A DNA stretch of 64,000 nucleotides from positions 62,001-126,000 of the forward strand of contig NZ_SZZM01000005.1 of the NCBI RefSeq assembly GCF_005281615.1, in the 5' to 3' direction. Positions within the stretch are counted from its first letter, which is position 1. Each line of letters opens with the position of its first letter. The stretch comes from Rhodoligotrophos defluvii. Lineage in GTDB: Bacteria; Pseudomonadota; Alphaproteobacteria; Rhizobiales; Im1. The notes below the pieces were generated by a model. The model was given only the letters and a program-made list of their open reading frames with translations, did no database searches and was not told where the DNA came from. This document shows positions 10,555-17,944 of the stretch, piece after piece. Position numbers and translations under genes: made by a program.

Positions 10555-11847
10555 ATGACCCCAGCCCAAAGCGCGGCATTGCGCAACATCTCCCTTGGCG
10601 AGTTCGTCGTGCTGATTGCCGCCATGATGGCCATGACGGCCCTCTCCATCGACATCATGCTGCCGGCGCTGCCCGCGATCGCGGATGCCTACAACGTGCT
10701 GAACGAGAACGACCGGCAGATGGTCGTCACCGCCTATGTCATCGGTTTCGGTCTGGCACAGCTCGTTCCCGGCCCGATTTCCGACCGGTTCGGCCGCAAG
10801 TCGCCGCTGCTGGTCTTTCTGCTGATCTATGCGGTGGCCTCTGTGCTCATCGTCTTCGCGCCCAGCTTCGAAATGCTGCTGCTCGCCCGCTTCGTGCAAG
10901 GGATCGGCAGCGCCGGACCGCGGGTGGTCGCGCTTGCGGTGGTGCGCGACTGCTTTTCCGGCCGCCACATGGCGCGCATCATGTCCTATGTCATCATGGT
11001 GTTCATCATCGTGCCGGTGATCGCGCCCAGCATCGGCGGCGCGCTGCTGCTTGCCGGCCACTGGCAGTGGATATTCTGGCTGCTGTTCGGCGCCTCCGTG
11101 CTGCTGTTGGCCTGGTCGGGGCTCCGCCTGCCGGAGACCCGGGCCGAGGCCCTGCGCCTGCCGATCTCGGTGGGATCGCTGGTACGCGACTTCAAGACGG
11201 TGATCACCAACCGGGTGACCTTGTTCTACACCATCGGCACCAGCGCGATCTTTGGCTGCATGCTCGCATACATCAACAGCGCGCAGCAGATCTATGCCGA
11301 CATATTCGGGGTGACCGACGCCTTTCCGCTGGTGTTCGGCGCTGTGGCCTGCGTGCTCGCGGTTGCATCCTTTCTCAACGGCCGGCTCGTCGAGCGCTTG
11401 GGGATGCGCCTGCTCGGACACGGCGCCGTGCTCGCCTTCATTCTGATCGCGGCCGTCCACCTCGGCATCGCGCTGACCGAAACGGAGGACATCTACCTGT
11501 TCTGCATTCTGCTCGGCGCCAATTTCCTGGCCTTCGGCTTCATCATGGCCAATTTCAACGCCATGGCCATGGAGCCGGTGGGCCGGATCGGCGGAACCGC
11601 ATCCTCCTTCATCGGCTGCGTCCAGACCTGCGGCGCAGGCATCCTCGGCTATTTCGTCGGCCAGGCCTATAACGGCACCGTGGTGCCGTTGCTCGCGAGC
11701 TATGTGGCCTTCGGCGTGATCACGCTGATCGCGGCGCTGATCGCGGAACGCGGCCGGCTGTTCGCCGCCCGCTGGGCGCCGCCGAACCAGCCGCTGCCCC
11801 ATGACGTGGCGGATCGGACAGCCTCGGCGGGCAGCCCCGCGGATTAG
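10555..11847 (+). CDS. MFS multidrug transporter, Bcr/CflA family
   Basis: Twelve hydrophobic segments. The first contains the family hallmark ALSIDIMLPALPAI, and the loop after helix 2 carries the MFS motif A (GPISDRFGRKSPLL). Members of the Bcr/CflA (DHA1) group export drugs such as bicyclomycin and chloramphenicol, or small peptides and amino acids, in exchange for protons. The ATG at 10555 fits the family N-terminus; an ATG at 10498 and a TTG at 10474 are in-frame alternatives, and none of the three has a well-spaced ribosome site. The gene ends against a dispersed repeat and a convergent SDR. Confidence 0.85.
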   Translation: MTPAQSAALRNISLGEFVVLIAAMMAMTALSIDIMLPALPAIADAYNVLNENDRQMVVTAYVIGFGLAQLVPGPISDRFGRKSPLLVFLLIYAVASVLIVFAPSFEMLLLARFVQGIGSAGPRVVALAVVRDCFSGRHMARIMSYVIMVFIIVPVIAPSIGGALLLAGHWQWIFWLLFGASVLLLAWSGLRLPETRAEALRLPISVGSLVRDFKTVITNRVTLFYTIGTSAIFGCMLAYINSAQQIYADIFGVTDAFPLVFGAVACVLAVASFLNGRLVERLGMRLLGHGAVLAFILIAAVHLGIALTETEDIYLFCILLGANFLAFGFIMANFNAMAMEPVGRIGGTASSFIGCVQTCGAGILGYFVGQAYNGTVVPLLASYVAFGVITLIAALIAERGRLFAARWAPPNQPLPHDVADRTASAGSPAD

Positions 11848-11945
11848 AGCGCTTCCGCTCTTCTTCGAATCGCGGATCCGCTCTAAATTCTTGCTGGTCG
11901 CATTTTCTTCACGCGAACCGGTGTCCACTTCGCTCGAAAATGCTC
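11848..11945. repeat. Rhizobiales-type dispersed intergenic repeat
   Basis: The 98 bp between the stop codons of two convergent genes is filled by a sequence containing AGAGCG...CGCTCT dyads and the segment CACGCGAACCGGTGTCCACT followed by CGCTCGAAAATGCTC. I recognise this as a form of a short dispersed element common between genes in many Hyphomicrobiales genomes. It is only seen once in this window, so the identification rests on memory of related genomes. Its position suggests it may also serve as a two-way transcription end. Confidence 0.6.
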
Positions 11946-12545
11946 CTAACGGACGTAATAGACCTGCCCGGTCTGCCGGCCTTCCACGCTGCGTTGATAG
12001 GCGAGGGCGACGCGATGTCCTGGCGCCGCCTCGATGCCGGCGAAGAATTCGCCATACCGCCCAAGCGCCTCTTCCAGCACGGTCGCGTTGACGATGTTGA
12101 TGCGAAGCCCGCGCGGCAGCTCGATGGCGGCCGCCCGCGTGAACGACTCGAGCGCGCCGTTGACCATCGAGGCGGACGTGCCGCCCAGGATCGGCTCGTC
12201 GGTGAGAATGCCCGAGGTGAGGGTGAAGGACCCGCCGCTTGCCACATAGGGAATGCCGAGCACCACCAGGTTGACCTGGCCCATCAGCTTGTCGTTGAGG
12301 CCGATGCGATAGTCCGCATCCGACATGTTCTCCAGCGGCGCGAACTTCACGTGGCCCGTGGCGGCCACCACCGCGTCCACCGAGCCGACCTCTTCATAGA
12401 GCGCACGGATCGAGGTGGGGCTCGTCATGTCGACCTTGAACGGCGACTGCGATCGGCTCGCCTGCAGCACGTGATGGCGCTGCGAGAGATTGGCGACCAC
12501 GGCCTTGCCCACCACCCCTGATGCTCCGACCACCAGGATCTTCAT
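11946..12545 (-). CDS. Short-chain dehydrogenase-like protein without the YxxxK motif
   Basis: A 199-residue Rossmann protein with MKILVVGASGVVGKAVV at the start and an Asp-containing VDMTSPTSI after strand 3, typical of a compact atypical SDR family. Where classical SDRs have Tyr-x3-Lys it reads TSASMVNGALESF, so both catalytic residues are replaced (Ser/Asn). It may be a non-classical reductase or a cofactor-binding regulator. The gene lies 33 bp downstream of mlaA on the same strand, so co-transcription is likely, but no functional link is evident. Confidence 0.75.
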   Translation of the reverse strand: MKILVVGASGVVGKAVVANLSQRHHVLQASRSQSPFKVDMTSPTSIRALYEEVGSVDAVVAATGHVKFAPLENMSDADYRIGLNDKLMGQVNLVVLGIPYVASGGSFTLTSGILTDEPILGGTSASMVNGALESFTRAAAIELPRGLRINIVNATVLEEALGRYGEFFAGIEAAPGHRVALAYQRSVEGRQTGQVYYVR

Positions 12546-12578
12546 GGGGCTGTCTCCGATGTTGACGACTGCCGCAGC

Positions 12579-13391
12579 CTATTCGATCGGCGGCAGACTA
12601 TCCAGGATATCGGGCAGGGCGGCGGGATCGGTCGCGCCATTGAGCACTTCCGACTGCCGATGCTGGAGATAGGCGCTGCGCAGAGCGGCATAGAAATCGA
12701 TGGAGGTGCGCTCCAGCTCCTCGAGATCGTCCCGACCGCGATCATAGCTGATGACCATGGCGGAGCCGGTATAGGCCCAGCCTTCGGTGGTGGTCTCATC
12801 GAAGCCGCCGAACAGCCAGAACAGCGGATCCGTCACCACGTCAACGGCCCAGCCCACGCCATCGCGGAACGTTGTCGGCCCGAGGATCGGCAGCACCAGA
12901 TAGGGACCGTTCTTCACGCCCCACACGCCGAGTGTCTGCCCGAAATCCTCCGAATGGCGCGGGATGCCGTTGGCGCTGGCCACGTCGAGCAGGCCGCCTA
13001 CGCCGACGGTGCTGTTGATGATGAAGCGCAGGAGCGTCCGTCCGGCGCGCGCCGGCTGGCCCTGCAGCACATCGTTGACGAAGATGACGGGGCTGCGCGA
13101 ATTGGCATAGGCATTCCAGAGCGCGGTGCGCACCGGCACGGGGAGCACGGTGCGATAGACCGTATTCACCGGACGGAACACCACCTTCTCCACGGCCATA
13201 TTGACCTGGAGCGCTGCACGGTTCACGTTCTCGAACGGGTCTGGGGCTTGGGTAACGTCACCGCTGGTGACGATGGGGCGTGTTGAAGCACAGCCGCTCA
13301 CGGCCACGGCGGCGAGCAGAAGGGAAAACAACGAAAGGACGCGCGGCAAGCGCCTGGCACTCACAGACAGCCCACTGAGACAAAAATTCAT
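12579..13391 (-). CDS. mlaA: MlaA/VacJ outer-membrane lipoprotein
   Basis: 270 residues with a lipoprotein signal peptide (basic start, hydrophobic core, lipobox VSGC near residue 34). The mature protein shows MlaA signatures: DPFENVNRAAL, the VNDVLQG segment, RFIINSTVGVGGLLDVA, IPRHSEDFGQTLGVWGV and VLPILGPTTFRDGVG. MlaA forms a channel in the outer membrane that removes surface-exposed phospholipids and hands them to MlaC. Here the MlaC-like partner nearby is HpnM, and the mlaD/E/F genes are absent from the window. It heads a minus-strand unit with the atypical SDR. Confidence 0.9.
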   Translation of the reverse strand: MNFCLSGLSVSARRLPRVLSLFSLLLAAVAVSGCASTRPIVTSGDVTQAPDPFENVNRAALQVNMAVEKVVFRPVNTVYRTVLPVPVRTALWNAYANSRSPVIFVNDVLQGQPARAGRTLLRFIINSTVGVGGLLDVASANGIPRHSEDFGQTLGVWGVKNGPYLVLPILGPTTFRDGVGWAVDVVTDPLFWLFGGFDETTTEGWAYTGSAMVISYDRGRDDLEELERTSIDFYAALRSAYLQHRQSEVLNGATDPAALPDILDSLPPIE

Positions 13392-13607
13392 ATAGGATGA
13401 ACCCCGTATGCAGCGCGTCGAACCGTAGCCGATGTCTTGGCATATTCCAAGCCAAACCGTTGCTGCTGCTTATCCCTGACCGCACTCTAGCCCATAGCAG
13501 GTGCCAAGCGAAACAGGACAACGGCCTCCGCCATCGCTGTACGGAGTTTCGTGTCATAAAAAGCACAAATTGTGACTCAATTGCCAAACGGACAGGACAA
13601 TTCAACC

Positions 13608-14768
13608 ATGCTGCGCAACGCCCCGCCGGTTCCGCCCACCCGGATCGACTTCTCGGATGAGGACGCCGCTTGGATCGCTGAACGAATCACCGAGGTGCTC
13701 AAGACCGGCCGGCTGACGCTGGGGCCGTATACCGAGGCCTTCGAGGCGGCCTTCGCAAAGTATTGCGGGGCGCGCCACGCCATTGCCGTGAGCAGCGGCA
13801 CCAGCTCGCTCGAGATCATCCTGCGCGGCCTCGATATTGCCGGCAAGTCCGTTCTGGTGCCGGCCGACACTTTCTTCGCCACTGCCGCGGCGGTGATCGC
13901 TGCGGGCGGCAAGCCGATCCTGATGGATAGCGACATCAGCACCATGTCGACCGCACCGGAAGAGATCGAGCGCCGCATCACCCCTGACACCGTTGGCATC
14001 GTCATCGTGCACATCGCCGGGATCGTCACCGACCGCATGCCGGAGATCGTCCGCTTGGCAGACGCGCGAGGCTTGTGGATCATGGAGGATGCCGCCCACG
14101 CCCACGGCTCGACCTTGGCCGGACGGCACGCCGGCACCTTCGGCCGCGCCGGCTCGTTCAGCTTCTATCCCACCAAGGTGATGACCAGCGCCGAGGGCGG
14201 CATGATCGTCACCGATGACGATGAGCTGGCCGCCGCCGCGCGCATCTTCCGTGACCAGGGCAAGGCGAGCTTCCACCAGAACCTGCATGTGAAGATGGGC
14301 AACAACTGGCGCCTCTCGGAGCCGCACGCCATCATCGGTCTCAGGCATTTCTCCCATCTCGACGGGATGATCACCGATCGCCGCCGCATTGCCGAGTTCT
14401 ACGACCAGGAGCTGGGCAACGGCCGGTCCGCCTTCACGCCGATCGCGCCACCTGCCGATTGCTTCGCCAATTACTACAAGTATCCGGTGATGCTGCCCGA
14501 GGGGGTTGATCGCGCCGCCGTCAAGGCCTGGCTGAAGGAGGAACACGGCGTGATCTGCGCCGGTGAGGTTTATGAAGCGCCCCTGCACAAGCATCCCGTC
14601 TTCCACAAGCTCGACACCGGCGACCTCGGTCAGTCGGAGCATCTCTGCAGCCGCCATATCTGTCTGCCGATCTTCGCCAGCATGACGGACGGGGAAGCCG
14701 AGCGGGTGATCGCGGCCGTGAAGGCGGCCGAGCGTGGAAAGGCGGCCGCAAGCCTTGCGTCAGCATGA
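13608..14768 (+). CDS. DegT/DnrJ/EryC1-family PLP aminotransferase
   Basis: About 386 residues. The family blocks are GPYTEAFEAAFAKYCGARHAI, SSGTSSLEIILRGL, PADTFFATAAAVI, the PLP-phosphate region MEDAAHAHGS, and SFYPTKVMTSAEGGM, where the Lys forms the Schiff base. Such enzymes usually aminate nucleotide-linked keto sugars. The ATG at 13608 has GGACAGGA upstream; a GTG at 13572 is also in frame. The last nine bases overlap the end of hpnL on the other strand. Its place between mlaA and hpnL/hpnI makes an amino-sugar or hopanoid head-group role possible (inference). Confidence 0.87.
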   Translation: MLRNAPPVPPTRIDFSDEDAAWIAERITEVLKTGRLTLGPYTEAFEAAFAKYCGARHAIAVSSGTSSLEIILRGLDIAGKSVLVPADTFFATAAAVIAAGGKPILMDSDISTMSTAPEEIERRITPDTVGIVIVHIAGIVTDRMPEIVRLADARGLWIMEDAAHAHGSTLAGRHAGTFGRAGSFSFYPTKVMTSAEGGMIVTDDDELAAAARIFRDQGKASFHQNLHVKMGNNWRLSEPHAIIGLRHFSHLDGMITDRRRIAEFYDQELGNGRSAFTPIAPPADCFANYYKYPVMLPEGVDRAAVKAWLKEEHGVICAGEVYEAPLHKHPVFHKLDTGDLGQSEHLCSRHICLPIFASMTDGEAERVIAAVKAAERGKAAASLASA

Positions 14769-15752
14769 GCCGGCGGCGGGCAGTCCGCGCCAGCTGTACC
14801 ATGCGCCTATGGCAAGGCCGGCCGCCGACCAGATGAGCTCGCGCCCGCGCCGGATGAGCGCAAGGGCAAGCCCCACATCGGCCGAGCCGGTGAGCGCCGC
14901 CGTGACATAGACAGTCGCGGCCTCGAGCGAGCCGATATGGGCGGGCACGAAGAAGGTGGCCGAGCGCATCAGCACCACGGCGGCCTCGATGACCCAGCAG
15001 TCCCAGAAGTCGAGCGGATGGCCAACCAGCCGCAGCACGACCCAGACCTCGACCGCGCCCAGCAGCCAGTTGAGGAAGAAGCCCGCAAGAGCGCCGGCAA
15101 AGCGCTCGGGGCTCTGCCGCATGAACGCAAAGATGCGCTGCTCCACCTCCTGGGCCATGGCAAGAACGCCGGCCAGCAGCCGCCCGCGCGGCGAGCGCTG
15201 GAGCCGGGCGGCGAGATGCATCAGCCAGCGCTGGTGCACCGCCACCAGCGCCAGCGCCATGAACAGGGCGAGCCCCACCGCGGCAATAGCCATGGCGCGC
15301 TCGACGGCCGGACTGAACAGGCCCATGGCCAGCACCAGCGCGAGCCCGATCAGCACGAACGGCGCTTGCGCCAGGGCGAACATGGTCTGCACGATCAACA
15401 GAGAGGCGGTCGACTCGCCATAGGGAACGCGGTAGTAGCGGTTGAGCAGCAGCGCCTTGAACGGCTCGCCGCCCAGCGCCCCGAACGGCATCACCACGCT
15501 CAAGGCCTCACCCACCATGTTGACAGCCCAGAGCCGGCGGACCCACGTCAGCGAAAGCGGCCGCGGGAAGGTCAACGCCCAAGCGATGATCTCGAAAAGG
15601 AAGCCAACGGCGAATACCGCCAGGACGGCGGCGGCGCCCTCCCAGCCGATGCGCCATGCAATGGCAAGCGCCGCCTCGATGTCGGTCTTATAGAGCAGCC
15701 AGCCCAGCAGCGCGACGCCGGCCGCGAGCGCCAGGGCAGTGAACAGCCTCAT
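14760..15752 (-). CDS. hpnL: HpnL-like integral membrane protein (LPG-synthase TM / flippase-like family)
   Basis: A 330-residue polytopic protein with about eight hydrophobic segments and the family signature NMVGEALSVVMPFGALGGEPFKALLL. This family shares its fold with the flippase half of lysylphosphatidylglycerol synthase, without the catalytic C-terminal domain. In hopanoid loci the member is called HpnL; its exact role is unknown, but lipid movement across the inner membrane is plausible. It lies 19 bp after hpnI on the same strand, which supports the name. Confidence 0.75.
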   Translation of the reverse strand: MRLFTALALAAGVALLGWLLYKTDIEAALAIAWRIGWEGAAAVLAVFAVGFLFEIIAWALTFPRPLSLTWVRRLWAVNMVGEALSVVMPFGALGGEPFKALLLNRYYRVPYGESTASLLIVQTMFALAQAPFVLIGLALVLAMGLFSPAVERAMAIAAVGLALFMALALVAVHQRWLMHLAARLQRSPRGRLLAGVLAMAQEVEQRIFAFMRQSPERFAGALAGFFLNWLLGAVEVWVVLRLVGHPLDFWDCWVIEAAVVLMRSATFFVPAHIGSLEAATVYVTAALTGSADVGLALALIRRGRELIWSAAGLAIGAWYSWRGLPAAGSC

Positions 15753-15771
15753 GGTCTTGGCCCGTCCGCGC

Positions 15772-16938
15772 TCATGTCGACCTGGCAGACGCCGCCTTGT
15801 CCGGCATCCGCGCGATCCGGCCGTGCCGGTCGAGCGAGAAGCGGTGGCCGCGCCAGACGAAGGTGCGCTTGGTGAGGGCCGCAGCCCAAGAGACCAACCC
15901 GAGGCAGTCGCGCAGCGGCAGCAGCCAGAGAGCCCTCAGCACCTCCCGGTCCCCCAATAGGCCAGCGATGGCGCCACAGCTGGCCATGCGCAGCGCAACG
16001 GTTGCGAGCAGAACCGCCCAGCCGGTGGTGCTGAAGCCGGTGGCGCAGGCAAAGAGCAGCGCGAAGGGCACTGCCCGGGTGAGCACGGTGAGCGCAAAGC
16101 CGACCGGGTTGGCGGCCTTGGTGTTCTGGTCCCAGTAGACGAAATGCCGCCACCACCCCGAGAAATCGGGATAATCGGGAATGATGTCGACACTCATCGG
16201 GATGAGCGCCATGCGCTTGCCCGTCTCGATCAGGCGGCGGCCCATCTCCTGATCCTCGACCAGATATTCGGCGAGCGAGGCGAGGCCGCCGATCGCCTCG
16301 ATATCGCTGCGCCGGGCGGCGACGGTTGCGCCCAGGCAGAAGATCGCGGAATTGGTCCAATGAGTGAAAATGAGGCTCGGCACGAAATCGGCATTCATGC
16401 TGAGCAGCTCGAGCTTCTCAGGAAAGGTGCGGGCGTCGGCGGTGCGATAGAGCGTGCAGGAATAGCCGACCGCGGGATCGGCCAGGGGGGCCACGATGGT
16501 GCGGAGATAGTCGGGCGAGACGCGCACATCCGCATCGCTGATCACCAGGATGTCGTGGCGGGCGGCCTCCATGCCATTGGCGATGTTCTGGATCTTGCCG
16601 TTGAAGGTCGGCTCGCATTCCCGGATCACCAGGGCCACCCGATCTGGATAGGCCGCCGCGACGCGCCGAAGAATCGGCAAGGCGGGGTCGGACATCCGCT
16701 GGACGCAGAGCACCAGCTGATAGGAGGGATAGTCCTGCCGGCAGAAGCTCGCGAGGTTTTCTTCCAGCTCCCGGTCGAGTCCATAGACCGGCTTGAGGAT
16801 CGACACGGGCGGCGTGAAATCGGCCTTTGCCGGGCGCCATGTCGCGAGCAGCCTGGCGGTTGCGATGACACACAGCAGCGAGAACACCGATCCCCCGACC
16901 ACGGGAAGCAGCAGAATGGCATGGAGATTTTCGATCAC
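15772..16938 (-). CDS. hpnI: Hopanoid-associated glycosyltransferase HpnI
   Basis: 388 residues. An N-terminal membrane helix is followed by a ceramide-glucosyltransferase-like GT2/GT21 domain: PPVSILKPVYGLDRELEEN, ISDADVRVSPDYL (the D-x-D metal site), LAEYLVEDQEMGRRL and HFVYWDQNT, then C-terminal membrane segments. Work on Burkholderia HpnI showed addition of an acetylated hexosamine to bacteriohopanetetrol, with later deacetylation by HpnK. hpnI and hpnL form one minus-strand unit. The canonical QxxRW of the family reads QNTKA here, a difference that may not matter but should be noted. Confidence 0.88.
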   Translation of the reverse strand: MIENLHAILLLPVVGGSVFSLLCVIATARLLATWRPAKADFTPPVSILKPVYGLDRELEENLASFCRQDYPSYQLVLCVQRMSDPALPILRRVAAAYPDRVALVIRECEPTFNGKIQNIANGMEAARHDILVISDADVRVSPDYLRTIVAPLADPAVGYSCTLYRTADARTFPEKLELLSMNADFVPSLIFTHWTNSAIFCLGATVAARRSDIEAIGGLASLAEYLVEDQEMGRRLIETGKRMALIPMSVDIIPDYPDFSGWWRHFVYWDQNTKAANPVGFALTVLTRAVPFALLFACATGFSTTGWAVLLATVALRMASCGAIAGLLGDREVLRALWLLPLRDCLGLVSWAAALTKRTFVWRGHRFSLDRHGRIARMPDKAASARST

Positions 16939-17233
16939 GGCCGCCGGACTCCTCGCTCGACAGTACTCTAACCTTCGGTTGTATGTCTCGCCCGTCTGGC
17001 GTATCTCCCCAATGGGCCCGCTTTATGATCGGCGCGGCCTTGCGACAGCCACACGCGGGCGTGATGGCCGGGTTGCGGAAACGAGCGGGTCGCTGCGTTG
17101 CCCGGTCATGGTTGGGGGCCTATATCATTCCGGCGCGGCGGCATGGGCTTTGTTCCGTGGCCGCCGCCCAGGGCAACAGGCCAGCCGCTGAATACCAGGG
17201 CGCTGGCTGCCAGCCAAGGGGGAGAGGGGAAGC

Positions 17234-17878
17234 ATGTCTCAGCTATGGAGTTCTTTTGTGTATAGCAAACACCTTTCCCGCGTCGCCACGGCGGTGGCGC
17301 TTGCCATTGCCATTCCGATTGCCGGCGCCTCGATCAACACTCTGGCGCCAGTTCCGGCTCAGGCTGCCAGCGCGGCCGAATCGCTCGTGGAAAACTTCCA
17401 CGCCGGCCTGCTGGCGGCCATGAAGCAGGCGTCGAGCCTGGGCTATGCCGGGCGCTACAAGAAGCTCGAGCCGCTGGTGAAGCGCACCTTCGGCATGGAA
17501 ACCATGGTGCAGATCATCGTCGGGCCCGAGTGGAGCAAGCTGAGCGCAGCCGAACGCCAAGCGCTGGTGGCGGCGTTCAGCGACTGGGTCGTCGCCAATT
17601 ACGCCAGCCGCTTCAACGGCTGGGAGGGCGAGAGCTTCGTCACCACCGGCGTGACCGATGGCGGCCGCAACACGGTGGTGGTGCAGACCGAGATCCGGCC
17701 GCAGAACGTAAAGCTCGGCTACCGCGTGCTGAACGGCAAGGTGGTCGACGTCTATCTCAGCGGCTCGGTCAGCCAGCTTGCCCAGTGGCGCTCGGAATTT
17801 GCTTCTGTGTTGAAGCAGCAGGGCGCCCAGGGGTTGGCCGCCAAGCTCAAGACCAGCGAGCGACAGCTGGCCAACTGA
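17234..17878 (+). CDS. hpnM: HpnM, MlaC/Ttg2D-like periplasmic lipid-binding protein
   Basis: 214 residues with a cleavable signal peptide ending near PAQAASA (about residue 45). The mature part matches the toluene-tolerance Ttg2/MlaC family: GYAGRYKKLEPLVKRTF, followed by SAAERQALVAAFSDWVVANYASRF and the conserved VVVQTEIRP strand. MlaC proteins carry phospholipids across the periplasm; the hopanoid-locus version is called HpnM and presumably carries hopanoids or accompanying lipids. A GGGGGAGAGGGG ribosome site precedes the ATG. The 295 bp upstream, back to hpnI, shows no other gene. Confidence 0.88.
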   Translation: MSQLWSSFVYSKHLSRVATAVALAIAIPIAGASINTLAPVPAQAASAAESLVENFHAGLLAAMKQASSLGYAGRYKKLEPLVKRTFGMETMVQIIVGPEWSKLSAAERQALVAAFSDWVVANYASRFNGWEGESFVTTGVTDGGRNTVVVQTEIRPQNVKLGYRVLNGKVVDVYLSGSVSQLAQWRSEFASVLKQQGAQGLAAKLKTSERQLAN

Positions 17879-17896
17879 CGGACCGCAACTATCGGC

Positions 17897-17929
17897 GCGG
17901 GATGACAGACCTGAGAAGGGTCATCCCGC
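17897..17929. terminator. Hairpin between convergent hpnM and hpnN
   Basis: A perfect 10 bp inverted repeat, GCGGGATGAC / GTCATCCCGC, with a 13-base spacer, lies between the stop codons of hpnM and hpnN. There is no T tract on either side, so it may be a weak or Rho-assisted two-way terminator or an RNA-stabilising hairpin. Confidence 0.5.
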
Positions 17930-17944
17930 TCCAAGCCGAACCGG

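Noticed and set aside
16939-17233. Possible small gene or RNA between hpnI and hpnM
   Set aside because: Short frames here have no ribosome site, family match or stable conserved structure that I can see; I regard it as the hpnI/hpnM promoter region.
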